This document shows, one piece after another, positions 1-7,575 of a stretch of DNA of 16,465 nucleotides. A program made the translations under genes and the position numbers. Position 1 is the first letter of the stretch, and each line of letters opens with the position of its first letter. Below the pieces are notes generated by a model. It had not been told where the DNA came from. It ran no database searches and worked only from the letters and a program-made list of their open reading frames with translations. Source of the stretch: a bacterium (lineage in GTDB: Bacteria; Bacillota; Bacilli; Lactobacillales; Streptococcaceae); NCBI GenBank assembly GCA_905221505.1, contig CAJNDL010000041.1, positions 1 to 16,465 on the forward strand, in the 5' to 3' direction.

Positions 1-86
1 TTTGTGTTATAGTGAATATGCATGGGATAGCCTTTCTAAATGGTTTATTAAGCAATTCTATTTTACCAAGACTATCGTAACCATGC
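1..86. other. Left-edge intergenic sequence, no gene seen
   Basis: This AT-rich stretch shows no convincing coding sequence, promoter or RNA. An open frame starting here on the plus strand runs straight through the terminator hairpin at 87-118 and into the antisense of the next gene, so it is not credible. It may be the 3' flank of a gene lying to the left of the window. Confidence 0.5.
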
Positions 87-118
87 AAAAAAGCAACGGC
101 AAATCCGTTGCTTTTTTT
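87..118. terminator. Bidirectional intrinsic terminator ending the leucine operon
   Basis: A perfect 8-bp stem (AGCAACGG at 92-99, CCGTTGCT at 105-112) with a 5-nt loop is flanked by an A-run on the left (87-92) and a T-run on the right (112-118). It can therefore act on either strand. On the minus strand it lies about 45 nt beyond the stop of the last operon gene and is the only strong terminator after leuA. It probably also stops any plus-strand transcript entering from the left. Confidence 0.88.
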
Positions 119-160
119 GGAGACAAGAGACTATTGTCCCAGACTCACTCCTTCTCTATC

Positions 161-940
161 CTAATAATACTCGCCTTGGCGGTAGTCCCATGAGTTAAAG
201 GTATCTGACAGGTGCATCATGATTTTATCAATGTCAAGCCCTTTACGGATCACAACTGGCGCTGGTGAAGTTGATCGTGCTCCTCCTTGTTCTGGAATGA
301 GTTTGCCGTCTTTATCAACCATAGACACCATCACACCCTGTTCGTAGCGAGTTTCAATCGTTTTGTCAGGTTGGATAGATGCCACATAGTCGTCTGCTTC
401 AATGACAAGGTCCACTGCTCCTTCAATACGTTCTCCGATACCTTCTACCTTACCGCGGTTTCCTTTTCCAGATGGGTTTGCTGATGAAGCATAAACCATT
501 TTACCTTCTTCCCAAAGTTTGGCAGCCAATTGTTCCCCAGCTTTCCCGAATTTGATAACAAAGCAGCTAGTACCACGCACGTCAGTCATAAGTTCTTCAC
601 GGCCATCTCCGTATGCTTTGAGTTTTTCAAAGGCTTCTGGTTTCCAAGGAAGGATACAACCGAGGAGAATGTCTTCATCCCAATGTTTTTGATAAAAGGC
701 TTCAATTTCTGGATTGAGTTGTGCTAAAGCGCGAAGTTCGTCCATACTACCGCAGAGAACAACACCTGGTTTGTTACGGTTACGTTCTTTGGCTGCGAAC
801 TTGCGCTCAAGTCCTGCCTTATCACTGGTCATGATAATGTAACCAACTTTAGTAGGGCAAACAATACATCCGCCCTCACCTTTTAAAATGTCATAGCCTT
901 CTTGTGAAAGTGTTCCGTTCCATTGAATGTGTTTTGTCAT
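161..940 (-). CDS. YrdC/Sua5/YciO-family protein
   Basis: A 259-residue protein of the YrdC-like family, whose characterised members make threonylcarbamoyl-AMP from threonine, bicarbonate and ATP for the t6A37 modification of tRNA. Visible family marks are the basic KERNRNKP segment (residues 51-58, the nucleotide-binding KxR...KP region) and SSANPSG (152-158). The length suits a YrdC domain with a short C-terminal extension, not the ~340-residue two-domain Sua5. It starts at the ATG at 940, with AAGGAA about 10 nt upstream, only 29 bp after leuD, so it is probably the last gene of the leucine transcript. Its link to leucine synthesis is not obvious. The divergent YciO branch has no settled function, so TsaC activity is an inference. 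Confidence 0.82.
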   Translation of the reverse strand: MTKHIQWNGTLSQEGYDILKGEGGCIVCPTKVGYIIMTSDKAGLERKFAAKERNRNKPGVVLCGSMDELRALAQLNPEIEAFYQKHWDEDILLGCILPWKPEAFEKLKAYGDGREELMTDVRGTSCFVIKFGKAGEQLAAKLWEEGKMVYASSANPSGKGNRGKVEGIGERIEGAVDLVIEADDYVASIQPDKTIETRYEQGVMVSMVDKDGKLIPEQGGARSTSPAPVVIRKGLDIDKIMMHLSDTFNSWDYRQGEYY

Positions 941-969
941 AGTTCTATATTTCCTTTTCTATTTTTCTT

Positions 970-1563
970 CTAATCCCGCCAGTAGGCTGGTCGTTGTTTT
1001 TCATAAGCAGCAATCAAGTCTTCGTACTGCAAAGTAATACCGATATCATCCAAACCATTTAAGAGTTTATGTTTCCATTCGCTATCGATTTCGAAAGTGA
1101 ATTCTCCAACTGGTGAGATGATTTTTTGTTGTTCCAAGTCCACAGTTACCTGATCGCTTGGTTTCAAATGGGCTAGTTTATCTCTAACCTCTCTAGGCTG
1201 AACAATTGGTAACATGCCATTATTGAGTTCATTATTGTAATGAATGTCACCGAAAGATCCTGCAATCACGACCTTAAAACCGTAGTCTGCCAGTGCCCAA
1301 GCTGCATGTTCCCTCGAAGAACCTGCCCCAAAGTTATCCCCTGAGATGAGGATACTGGCTTTGCGGTATTCAGGTCGGTTAAAGACAAAGTCAGGATCCT
1401 CAGTGTAGTTATCGTCCAGATAACGCCAAGCATACATGAGGTACTTACCAAAGCCTTTCTTATCAATCAACTTGAGAAACTGCTTGGGTAGGATTTGGTC
1501 GGTGTCGATGTTATCATTCATGAGAGGAACGGTCGTTCCCGTGTAAACTGTAAATTTCTCCAT
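970..1563 (-). CDS. leuD: 3-isopropylmalate dehydratase, small subunit (LeuD)
   Basis: The 197-residue small (swivel-domain) subunit of isopropylmalate isomerase, which with LeuC converts 2-isopropylmalate to 3-isopropylmalate in leucine synthesis. The N-terminal [15 protein letters not shown] segment (17-31) and the central [17 protein letters not shown] segment are the typical LeuD substrate-loop and swivel-domain signatures. Length is normal for the bacterial subunit. It follows leuC after 9 bp, with an AGGAGAGG-type binding site just ahead of the ATG, so it is translated from the same message. The subunit pairs in the cytoplasm with LeuC, which carries the iron-sulfur cluster. No damage is visible. 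Confidence 0.96.
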   Translation of the reverse strand: MEKFTVYTGTTVPLMNDNIDTDQILPKQFLKLIDKKGFGKYLMYAWRYLDDNYTEDPDFVFNRPEYRKASILISGDNFGAGSSREHAAWALADYGFKVVIAGSFGDIHYNNELNNGMLPIVQPREVRDKLAHLKPSDQVTVDLEQQKIISPVGEFTFEIDSEWKHKLLNGLDDIGITLQYEDLIAAYEKQRPAYWRD

Positions 1564-1572
1564 ATCCTCTCC

Positions 1573-2955
1573 TTACTGGGCCTCTGGCATTTGTCGAACA
1601 TCTACGAAGCGCCCTGCGATAGCTGCCGCAGCTGCCATGGCTGGACTGCAGAGATGGGTCTTAGCACCAAATCCTTGTCTATCTTCAAAGTTCCGGTTGC
1701 TGGTTGAGGCACAGTGAACACCATCAGGAACCTTGTCAGGATTCATTCCTAGACACATAGAGCAACCTGGGTCTCGCCACTCAAAGCCAGCATCTAAGAA
1801 AACTTTATCCAAGCCCAACTTCTCCGCAGCTCGTTTAACAGGACGAGAGCCTGGAACCACAATTGCTGTTAGATTTGGGGCTATCTTCTTCCCTTTGACA
1901 AATCGAGCAGCCAGTTGCAAATCGCTGAGACGAGCATTGGTACAAGAGCCGATAAAGATATAGCCTAGTTCAATATCCGCTGGCTTTTGACCAGGTTCCA
2001 AATCCATGTAATTGTAGGCACGCTCATCATTCATATCCTTAATTTCTGGGAAACTGCTGTCAAAGTCAACTCCCATAGCAGGATTGGTTCCCCATGTTAC
2101 CATAGGAGCTAAGTCTGAGACATCCATCTGGATAATCTTATCATAAACGGCATCATCATCACTGACAATTGTTTTCCAATCAGCCACAGCCTCTTCAAAA
2201 TTCTCTGGAACACATTCGCGTCCCTTGAGATAATCATAGGTGGTTTGATCTGGATTCATGATTCCCATCTTAGAGCCAAACTCGATGGACATATTGCAGA
2301 TGGTCATTCGTTCTTCCATACTCAGTGCATCAATCGCTTGTCCTCGATATTCCACCACATAGCCAACTCCACAGGCAACTCCGTACTTGGCAATCAAGGC
2401 GAGAATATAATCCTTAGAATAAACTCCTTTTTGAGGAACACCAGTGAATTCTACCAGCATTTTCTTGGGTTTGACCTGCCAGAGGGTCTGGGTAGCAAAG
2501 ACATGCTCGACCTCGCTGGTCCCAATCCCAAAGGCGATCGCTCCGAAAGCTCCGTGGGTTGCCGTATGGCTATCCCCACAGACGATGAATTTCCCTGGTT
2601 GGGTTCGTCCTGTTTCTGGACCTACCATGTGAACGATTCCCTGCTTTTCAGAACCGTGGGCTGCATGTTCAATCCCAAACTCCTCAACATTTTCAGCAAG
2701 CTTATCAATTTGAGCCTTAGAAATCACATCTCGAATATCGTAGATATTGACTGTCGGGACATTGTGGTCAAAGGTTCCAAATGTCAAGTCTGGTCGTCTC
2801 AATCTACGACCTGCGTCTCGTAATCCTTGAAAAGCCTGAGGACTGGTCACTTCATGAATATAATGCTGGTCCACATACATGAGTTGGGGCTGCCCCTCTT
2901 CTCCTGTGATGACATGACGGTCCCATAATTTATCAAAAATCGATTTTCCTGCCAT
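1573..2955 (-). CDS. leuC: 3-isopropylmalate dehydratase, large subunit (LeuC)
   Basis: A 460-residue aconitase-family subunit holding the 4Fe-4S cluster of isopropylmalate isomerase. The three cluster cysteines are visible: C338 in IGSCTNAR, and C398 and C401 in [11 protein letters not shown]. The [15 protein letters not shown] segment (125-139) is the other hallmark of the family. Length is that of a complete LeuC. The start at 2955 has GGAGG six bases upstream; a second, out-of-frame ATG lies between them and is probably unused. It sits 3 bp after the small DUF1294 gene and 9 bp before leuD. It acts in the cytoplasm as a LeuCD heterodimer. All key residues are present, so it should be active. 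Confidence 0.97.
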   Translation of the reverse strand: MAGKSIFDKLWDRHVITGEEGQPQLMYVDQHYIHEVTSPQAFQGLRDAGRRLRRPDLTFGTFDHNVPTVNIYDIRDVISKAQIDKLAENVEEFGIEHAAHGSEKQGIVHMVGPETGRTQPGKFIVCGDSHTATHGAFGAIAFGIGTSEVEHVFATQTLWQVKPKKMLVEFTGVPQKGVYSKDYILALIAKYGVACGVGYVVEYRGQAIDALSMEERMTICNMSIEFGSKMGIMNPDQTTYDYLKGRECVPENFEEAVADWKTIVSDDDAVYDKIIQMDVSDLAPMVTWGTNPAMGVDFDSSFPEIKDMNDERAYNYMDLEPGQKPADIELGYIFIGSCTNARLSDLQLAARFVKGKKIAPNLTAIVVPGSRPVKRAAEKLGLDKVFLDAGFEWRDPGCSMCLGMNPDKVPDGVHCASTSNRNFEDRQGFGAKTHLCSPAMAAAAAIAGRFVDVRQMPEAQ

Positions 2956-2958
2956 CCA

Positions 2959-3228
2959 TTACCTCCAAATTAAATATAAGGCTACTAGTGTGGTTATCAT
3001 CCCGAGAAACCAAACCGTTTTAAAGTACCATTTTCGAGTCTTGTGGTGAAAAATGATTCCTGCTAGCCAGGCACCAAAACCACCACAAGTAAAGGCTAAA
3101 ATGAGTAAGATTTTCTCTGGGATGCGCCAAGCTCTTCTCCTTGCCTTTGATTTGTCAATACCATAAATCAAGAAAACCATGACATTCCAAATCAACAGGA
3201 CTAGAGTAATTTTTTCGTCTAACTTCAT
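2959..3228 (-). CDS. DUF1294-family small membrane protein
   Basis: An 89-residue hydrophobic protein of the DUF1294 family, function unknown. I see a first membrane helix at about residues 8-23, a basic stretch (KSKARRRAWRIPEK, about 26-39), a Gly/Ala-rich helix at about 40-60, and a final helix at about 70-88. The DKSKARRRAWRIPE and GGFGAWLAG segments are the characteristic part of the family. Its ATG overlaps the leuB stop by 4 bp (ATGA) and leuC follows after 3 bp, so its translation is tightly coupled to the leucine enzymes. That position suggests co-regulation by leucine supply, but a transport or accessory role would be a guess. Confidence 0.85.
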   Translation of the reverse strand: MKLDEKITLVLLIWNVMVFLIYGIDKSKARRRAWRIPEKILLILAFTCGGFGAWLAGIIFHHKTRKWYFKTVWFLGMITTLVALYLIWR

Positions 3229-4262
3229 AACCTTGCAATAATAGCTTCCGTCATTTCCTTGGTCGAAGCCTGTCCACCTATATCTCTTGTTAAAACACCA
3301 GCTGCCAAACTTGCCTCAACAGCACGCTCGATACGTTCCGCATCCTCATAACATCCAAAACTGTCTCTCAACATCATGGCAACTGATAAAATCATAGAAA
3401 TAGGATTAGCAATTCCTTGACCTGCAATATCAGGAGCTGAACCGTGAATGGGCTCATAGAGACTTGGACCCTTTTCAGAATGACTGGCTGATGGCATAAC
3501 TCCAAGTGTGCCAGATAGAACGCTTGATTCATCAGATAAGATATCTCCGAAAAGATTCTCCGTCACGATGACATCGAACTTAGCAGGATTGTTAATCATA
3601 AGCATGGCAGCTGAGTCCACCAGCTGGTGTTCCAAGGTTACATCTGGGAAATCCTGCGCGACTTCCTCAGCCACTTTCCGCCAGAGTTTTGAGGTCGCTA
3701 GAACATTTTGCTTATCGATACTAGTAACGATTTTTCTGCGACTTCTTGCGATTTCAAAGGCTTTGCGAATAATCCGCTCCACTTCCTCATAGCTATAGTC
3801 ATTGATATCACGCGCTTTTCGCTCTTCAAGGATATGGTCCCCAAAGTAGATACCACCTGTCAACTCACGCACCACGACAAAGTCTACACCAGCAATTCGT
3901 TCTGGTTTGAGAGGTGACAAATGCTTGAGACTATCAAAGATTTTTACCGGGCGAATATTGGCATAGAGATTGAGTTCCTTACGGAGAGCCAGTAGGCCTT
4001 GTTCAGGGCGAACCGCTACTCCATCATACTGAGGACTACCGATAGCCGCTAAGAGGATAGCATCTGCTTCCCTACTTGCCTTGAGGGTTTCATCAGGTAA
4101 AGGATGCCCTGCAGCATCAATACCTGCACCTCCGAATGGTCGTCTGTCAATCTCATAGTCAAAACCTGTTTTTTCAGCTAGAGCCTCCAGAACTTCTAAA
4201 CCAGCCTCCATGATTTCTGGACCGATTCCGTCTCCTGCTAGAGCTACTATTTTCTTTGTCAT
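3225..4262 (-). CDS. leuB: 3-isopropylmalate dehydrogenase (LeuB)
   Basis: A 345-residue NAD-dependent decarboxylating dehydrogenase that oxidises 3-isopropylmalate to the precursor of 2-ketoisocaproate. It shows the N-terminal LAGDGIGPEIM motif (8-18), RELTGGIYFG (132-141) in the substrate region, NLFGDILSDESSVLSG (236-251) with the metal-binding aspartates, and EPIHGSAPDIAGQGIANP (270-287) for NAD binding. Length is normal. It follows leuA after 11 bp and ends with a 4-bp ATGA overlap with the DUF1294 gene. No defect is visible, and the protein should act as a cytoplasmic homodimer like other LeuB proteins. Confidence 0.97.
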   Translation of the reverse strand: MTKKIVALAGDGIGPEIMEAGLEVLEALAEKTGFDYEIDRRPFGGAGIDAAGHPLPDETLKASREADAILLAAIGSPQYDGVAVRPEQGLLALRKELNLYANIRPVKIFDSLKHLSPLKPERIAGVDFVVVRELTGGIYFGDHILEERKARDINDYSYEEVERIIRKAFEIARSRRKIVTSIDKQNVLATSKLWRKVAEEVAQDFPDVTLEHQLVDSAAMLMINNPAKFDVIVTENLFGDILSDESSVLSGTLGVMPSASHSEKGPSLYEPIHGSAPDIAGQGIANPISMILSVAMMLRDSFGCYEDAERIERAVEASLAAGVLTRDIGGQASTKEMTEAIIARL

Positions 4263-4273
4263 AGCATTCTCCT

Positions 4274-5836
4274 TTACACACTAGGCATATCGCGGTAAGA
4301 AACGCTGCGTCCCATCTCACCTGCATTCTCTTTTTGAACAAAGGTATTAGCATTGATATAGGCAATAGCCGAAGCCTTCAGCACATCGAAATCAAGCCCT
4401 GCTGCATTAAAGATGGTTTCTGTATCTCTGTTTTCAACAGTGACCAAAACCCGAGCTTGGGCATCAATTCCATCTGTCACCGCATCAATGGTATAGGACA
4501 CCAAGCGGACAGATTGGTTAAAGAACTTGTCGATAGCATTAAAGATTGCTTCAACGGAACCTTGCCCTGTCGCATTAAATTCGACCTTCTCACCATCCAT
4601 ATTGGCTAGGCTAACGAGTGCTTCAATGTCATTGTCTGCATGAGTTTGAAGTTGCAAATCATCAAAGTGGAATCCTTCTGGATTTTCAACCATGGTTCCA
4701 GCGACCAGAGCTCGAATATCTGCATCTGTAATTTCTTGTTTCTTATCGGCCAGCGCCTTGAACTTAGCAAAGAGTGGTTTGATATCCTCTTCTGTAAAGT
4801 CTAGGGCCAATTCTCTTAGTTTCTCAACAAAGGCATGGCGACCTGACAATTTACCAAGCGGAAGGCTATTACTCTTAACACCAACCAATTCAGGTGTGAT
4901 AATCTCATAAGTGAGAGGGTTTTTAAGGACTCCGTCTTGGTGAATACCAGACTCGTGAGAAAAGGCATTACCACCAACGACGGCCTTGTTTTTAGGAACT
5001 GGAATACCTGAGAAGCGAGAAACCATTTCTGACGTATTCATTGTTTCATCCAAAACAATATCACTAGTTGCTTGGAAGAAATCCTCACGAATCTTCAAAG
5101 CAACAGCTACTTCTTCAAGAGCAACATTACCTGCGCGTTCACCGATACCATTAATAGTTCCCTGGACACGTCCAGCACCGTGTTTAATTGCTGTCAAAGT
5201 ATTTGCCGTTGCCATACCGAGATCATCATGACAGTGGACACCAAAGACAACTTTATGATCTGATTTAATATTTTCAGTCAAGTGATCAAAGATGCGTGCA
5301 AACTCTTCTGGCGTGGTGAATCCAACCGTGTCAGGGATATTGATATAAGACGCACCAGCATCAACCGCTGTTTGAACGACTTGTAAGAGGAAATCCAACT
5401 CTGTTCTAGTCGCATCCTCTGGAGAGAATTCGACCACTTCAAACTTAGAACGTGCATAAGAGACATGCTCCTTAATAGCTTCTAGAATCTCTTCCTTGCT
5501 CTTATTGAGCTTGTACTTGCGGTGAATCGGACTGGTAGCGATAAAGACATGAATCTGTGGATACTTGGCATCCTTAAGTGCCTCATAACAAGCATCAATA
5601 TCAGATTTTACAGAACGAGCTAATCCTGTCACTGCTGTTTTTTTCATGGCTTTAGCAATTTCTTGAACGGCTATAAATGAATCTGGACTAGCAGCCGGAA
5701 AACCAGCTTCAATTACAGAAATTCCCCATTTCTCCAGCTGTCTTGCAATGGAAACTTTTTCCTTTATTGAGAAGTTAACACCAGGTGTTTGTTCCCCATC
5801 ACGAAGACTTGTATCAAAAAATTCAACTTTACGCAT
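4274..5836 (-). CDS. leuA: 2-isopropylmalate synthase (LeuA)
   Basis: A 520-residue enzyme that condenses 2-ketoisovalerate with acetyl-CoA, the first committed step of leucine synthesis. The N-terminal TIM barrel has DTSLRDGEQTPG (8-19), with the catalytic Arg and metal-binding Asp, and GVHCHDDLGMATANT (199-213), with the metal ligands H201 and H203. The C-terminal ~130 residues look like the LeuA regulatory domain that binds leucine for feedback inhibition. The ATG at 5836 has an AAGGGGA binding site. It is the first structural gene after a leader peptide and attenuator, so expression should rise when charged tRNA-Leu is scarce. The residues I can check are intact. Confidence 0.97.
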   Translation of the reverse strand: MRKVEFFDTSLRDGEQTPGVNFSIKEKVSIARQLEKWGISVIEAGFPAASPDSFIAVQEIAKAMKKTAVTGLARSVKSDIDACYEALKDAKYPQIHVFIATSPIHRKYKLNKSKEEILEAIKEHVSYARSKFEVVEFSPEDATRTELDFLLQVVQTAVDAGASYINIPDTVGFTTPEEFARIFDHLTENIKSDHKVVFGVHCHDDLGMATANTLTAIKHGAGRVQGTINGIGERAGNVALEEVAVALKIREDFFQATSDIVLDETMNTSEMVSRFSGIPVPKNKAVVGGNAFSHESGIHQDGVLKNPLTYEIITPELVGVKSNSLPLGKLSGRHAFVEKLRELALDFTEEDIKPLFAKFKALADKKQEITDADIRALVAGTMVENPEGFHFDDLQLQTHADNDIEALVSLANMDGEKVEFNATGQGSVEAIFNAIDKFFNQSVRLVSYTIDAVTDGIDAQARVLVTVENRDTETIFNAAGLDFDVLKASAIAYINANTFVQKENAGEMGRSVSYRDMPSV

Positions 5837-5865
5837 AAGATTTCCCCTTTTCCAAATGTGGTTTT

Positions 5866-5902
5866 AAAAAAACATCTCGCTTAGAAGTCCAAGCGAGATG
5901 TT
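5866..5902 (-). terminator. Attenuator terminator before leuA
   Basis: On the minus strand a perfect 12-bp stem (AACATCTCGCTT paired with AAGCGAGATGTT, at 5871-5882 and 5891-5902) with an 8-nt loop is followed by a run of seven Us. It lies between the leader peptide and leuA. Its 5' arm can instead pair with an upstream segment, which makes it a conditional terminator. Confidence 0.92.
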
Positions 5903-5919
5903 GATTCACTCCCGCTTGG
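5889..5919 (-). promoter_or_regulatory. Antiterminator pairing of the leu attenuator
   Basis: On the minus strand CCAAGCGGGAG (5909-5919) can pair with CTCGCTTGG (5889-5897), leaving a two-base bulge. That pairing uses bases of the terminator's 5' arm, so the two structures exclude each other. Just upstream, GGGCTAGTGC and GCATTAGTCC (about 5931-5955) form a hairpin containing the leader stop codon, the usual pause or '1:2' hairpin. The folding is read by eye only. Confidence 0.72.
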
Positions 5920-5948
5920 TAAGCCAAACAGGACTAATGCTTTTTGCA

Positions 5949-6002
5949 CTAGCCCGAGTACCTCAACAACAAAGCAAATTGATTAAACTTAGCTGTTTTC
6001 AT
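5949..6002 (-). CDS. leuL: Leucine-operon leader peptide
   Basis: A 17-codon frame encodes MKTAKFNQFALLLRYSG. It has a strong AGGAG binding site about 10 nt upstream and lies about 37 nt after the -10 box. Three consecutive Leu codons (all TTG) sit near the end, followed by Arg-Tyr-Ser-Gly, which resembles branched-chain amino acid leader peptides. Its stop codon falls in a hairpin immediately before the antiterminator/terminator pair. Stalling at the Leu codons when charged tRNA-Leu is low should favour the antiterminator and allow transcription of leuA onwards. The peptide itself probably has no other job. The gene symbol is by analogy. Confidence 0.85.
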   Translation of the reverse strand: MKTAKFNQFALLLRYSG

Positions 6003-6038
6003 GTTTGACTTTCTCCTTCGTTTGATATCTTGTTTAGT

Positions 6039-6067
6039 ATTTTAGCATAGACAAAACTACTTGTCAA
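6039..6067 (-). promoter_or_regulatory. Promoter of the leucine operon
   Basis: On the minus strand there is a perfect -35 TTGACA (6062-6067), a 17-bp spacer, and -10 TAAAAT (6039-6044) with an extended TGC just before it. This is a near-ideal housekeeping promoter, placed about 30 nt before the binding site of the leader peptide. A strong constitutive start followed by an attenuator fits control at the level of elongation. Confidence 0.88.
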
Positions 6068-6068
6068 G

Positions 6069-6112
6069 AAAAAATCCAATATTTTCTGAAAATTTCTTCA
6101 GTATAGAATATT
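6069..6112 (-). terminator. Possible terminator after the YjbR-family gene
   Basis: On the minus strand AATATT and CTGAA pair with TTCAG and AATATT (6078-6112) with an asymmetric bulge, followed by GGAUUUUUU. The stem is weak and AT-rich, but it sits between the YjbR-family gene and the leucine promoter, where one terminator is expected. I see nothing else in 6113-6149 beyond repeated TTGAA-type triplets. Confidence 0.4.
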
Positions 6113-6149
6113 TAGCTAATTGAAAGTTCTTGAAAACCCTTGAAATATT

Positions 6150-6806
6150 TCATTTTTTAGAGGTTAAGCTCCAACTTTTCTCTATCAATTCCAGTACCAT
6201 TTCATCTGACAAAGTATCATCAAAAGCCACACTAATCCAGTAGCGTTTGTTCATATGAAAAGCTGGATAAATACCCTTTTGTGAAAGTAAGTCCGCTACT
6301 TGGTCGTGTTTGAGGTTAATTGCTTCGACTAGACCTTCTCTACCCTTTTCAAGTTTATCCCAAGAAATTTTCATCAAAACAGCATACCACTTTTGATTGC
6401 CTTCATGTCTTAACACTGCCGTATCAGGCGATTTCTCCCACAGATACTCCAACTGGTTTCCATACTTTTCCTGAACTTGAGTCATGATACGCTTTGTCTG
6501 AGGGCAGATAAAATCCTGCACATCAAAACAAGCCTTCCGTATCTGGTAAAGAATCTCCAAACAAGCCTCACGGACACTTGCAACAAAACTTCCTCTCATA
6601 CTTTGCATATGAACTTGAGGATATAGATCTCCCGTTTCCTGATCAAAGACCTGAAAATCAATCTTCCCATCGGTAACTGAAACATTCATAACAAAGTCAC
6701 CATGTAAAATTTCACAACTATAGTTCCAAGCTCCACTATTTTCTATAAAACCATAGGCACAAGCCTTTTCTTGATTAAACTGATAAGATTTAAAAATTTC
6801 AAACAT
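6150..6806 (-). CDS. MmcQ/YjbR-family protein
   Basis: A 218-residue soluble protein. The C-terminal half (about 113-215) carries the MmcQ/YjbR (CyaY-like fold) pattern: a WYAVLMKISWDKL strand, INLKHDQVADLL, then IYPAFHMNKRYWISVAFDD and a final helix LSDEMVLELIEKSW. The N-terminal half (1-105) is a separate region I do not recognise beyond its usual presence in streptococcal homologues. Some family members are called DNA-binding on structural grounds, but the biochemical role is unknown. It starts 43 bp after the cutC stop. An in-frame stop lies five codons upstream, so the ATG at 6806 is the only sensible start, yet it lacks a normal ribosome binding site: a hairpin separates it from AAAGGA. 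Confidence 0.8.
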   Translation of the reverse strand: MFEIFKSYQFNQEKACAYGFIENSGAWNYSCEILHGDFVMNVSVTDGKIDFQVFDQETGDLYPQVHMQSMRGSFVASVREACLEILYQIRKACFDVQDFICPQTKRIMTQVQEKYGNQLEYLWEKSPDTAVLRHEGNQKWYAVLMKISWDKLEKGREGLVEAINLKHDQVADLLSQKGIYPAFHMNKRYWISVAFDDTLSDEMVLELIEKSWSLTSKK

Positions 6807-6810
6807 AAGT

Positions 6811-6837
6811 GAAAACTGCTACCCAAAGCTAGCAGTT
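6811..6837 (-). promoter_or_regulatory. Hairpin between cutC and the YjbR-family gene
   Basis: A perfect 8-bp stem (AACTGCTA at 6814-6821, TAGCAGTT at 6830-6837) with an 8-nt loop lies directly ahead of the YjbR-family start. On the minus strand it is followed by only UUUUC, so it could be a weak terminator for cutC. It could also be a structure that brings the upstream AAAGGA close to the start codon, or just processing structure. Confidence 0.5.
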
Positions 6838-6849
6838 CCTTTCTATTTT

Positions 6850-7482
6850 CTAAAAGACAACCTTGGTTCCATGCAATTGTGTTACACCCAGCTGGTCGAT
6901 AAAGGTTTGACGGTTGTCCAAGTCAATCCCCCCACCTGGAAGAATTTCAATTTTACCTTTAGCATGTTCCAAAATTCTGTGATAGTGAGCGAAACGTTTG
7001 TCTAGCGAGTCACCAGATACTCCAGCACGAGTTAGGATACGAGTGACACCGGCTTGGCTGAGCCAGTCAATGGCTTCCAACTGGTCTTCATCACTCAATT
7101 CATCAAAGGCCATGTGGAAGACAATTTCCATACCTGTTGATGCCGCAATCAACTTTTCTAAATTAGTCTTATCCAACTTCTTATCAGCAGTTAAAGCACC
7201 AAATACAATCCCTTGACTTCCAGCCTGAGCAGTCAAACGAATATCTTCCAGCATGATAGCAATTTCTAGTTCATTATAGACAAAATCGCCACCACGAGGA
7301 CGAATCATGGTCATAATGGTCGTATCGTAGTTGGTTGCCAATTCAACTGCTGCCTTGGTCACTCCATAGCTGGGAGTTGTCCCACCAACTGCTAAATTGT
7401 CACAAAGCTCGATTCGACGAGCTCCAGCCTCCATCGCTTTTTCAAGCAAGGTCACATTTTCAGCACAAAATTCGTAAATCAT
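6850..7482 (-). CDS. cutC: CutC-family protein
   Basis: A 210-residue TIM-barrel protein of the CutC family, named for a copper-tolerance phenotype; the enzymatic role is unclear. It shows the family marks RIELCDNLAVGGTTPSYG (23-40), MIRPRGGDFVYN (59-70), an internal FHMAFDE, LPGGGID and the C-terminal HGTKVV (204-209). It is somewhat shorter than the ~240-250-residue proteobacterial form, as in other streptococci. The ATG at 7482 has an AAGGAGAA binding site, and an extended -10 promoter lies about 30 bp upstream, so it can be expressed separately from the YbaN gene. No copper-responsive operator was recognised, so a copper role here is unsupported beyond the family name. Confidence 0.88.
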   Translation of the reverse strand: MIYEFCAENVTLLEKAMEAGARRIELCDNLAVGGTTPSYGVTKAAVELATNYDTTIMTMIRPRGGDFVYNELEIAIMLEDIRLTAQAGSQGIVFGALTADKKLDKTNLEKLIAASTGMEIVFHMAFDELSDEDQLEAIDWLSQAGVTRILTRAGVSGDSLDKRFAHYHRILEHAKGKIEILPGGGIDLDNRQTFIDQLGVTQLHGTKVVF

Positions 7483-7512
7483 TTGATTCTCCTTGAAGAT
7501 TACTTTAAATTT

Positions 7513-7521
7513 ATTATATCA
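7513..7521 (-). promoter_or_regulatory. Extended -10 promoter for cutC
   Basis: On the minus strand TGATATAAT (extended -10 plus consensus TATAAT at 7513-7518) lies about 30 nt before the cutC start. The best -35 candidate, TTGAAA, is about 20 bp away, which is too far for a standard spacer, so the extended -10 is the main evidence. The 93-bp gap to the YbaN gene holds nothing else obvious. Confidence 0.65.
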
Positions 7522-7575
7522 TATTGTTGTAAATATGCTTTCAATTTTATCAAGGGAAATAGTAACAAATTTTAC

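Noticed and set aside
2..193. Plus-strand frame of 63 codons at the left edge
   Set aside because: It crosses the terminator stem and enters antisense of the YrdC-family gene; there is no ribosome binding site and no recognisable protein.
2245..2823. 192-codon plus-strand frame inside leuC
   Set aside because: It is a shadow of the well-supported leuC reading frame on the other strand and shows no family features.
5866..6002. T-box riboswitch upstream of leuA
   Set aside because: No T-box core sequence or long specifier stem is visible; the short leader peptide with Leu codons explains the terminator/antiterminator better.
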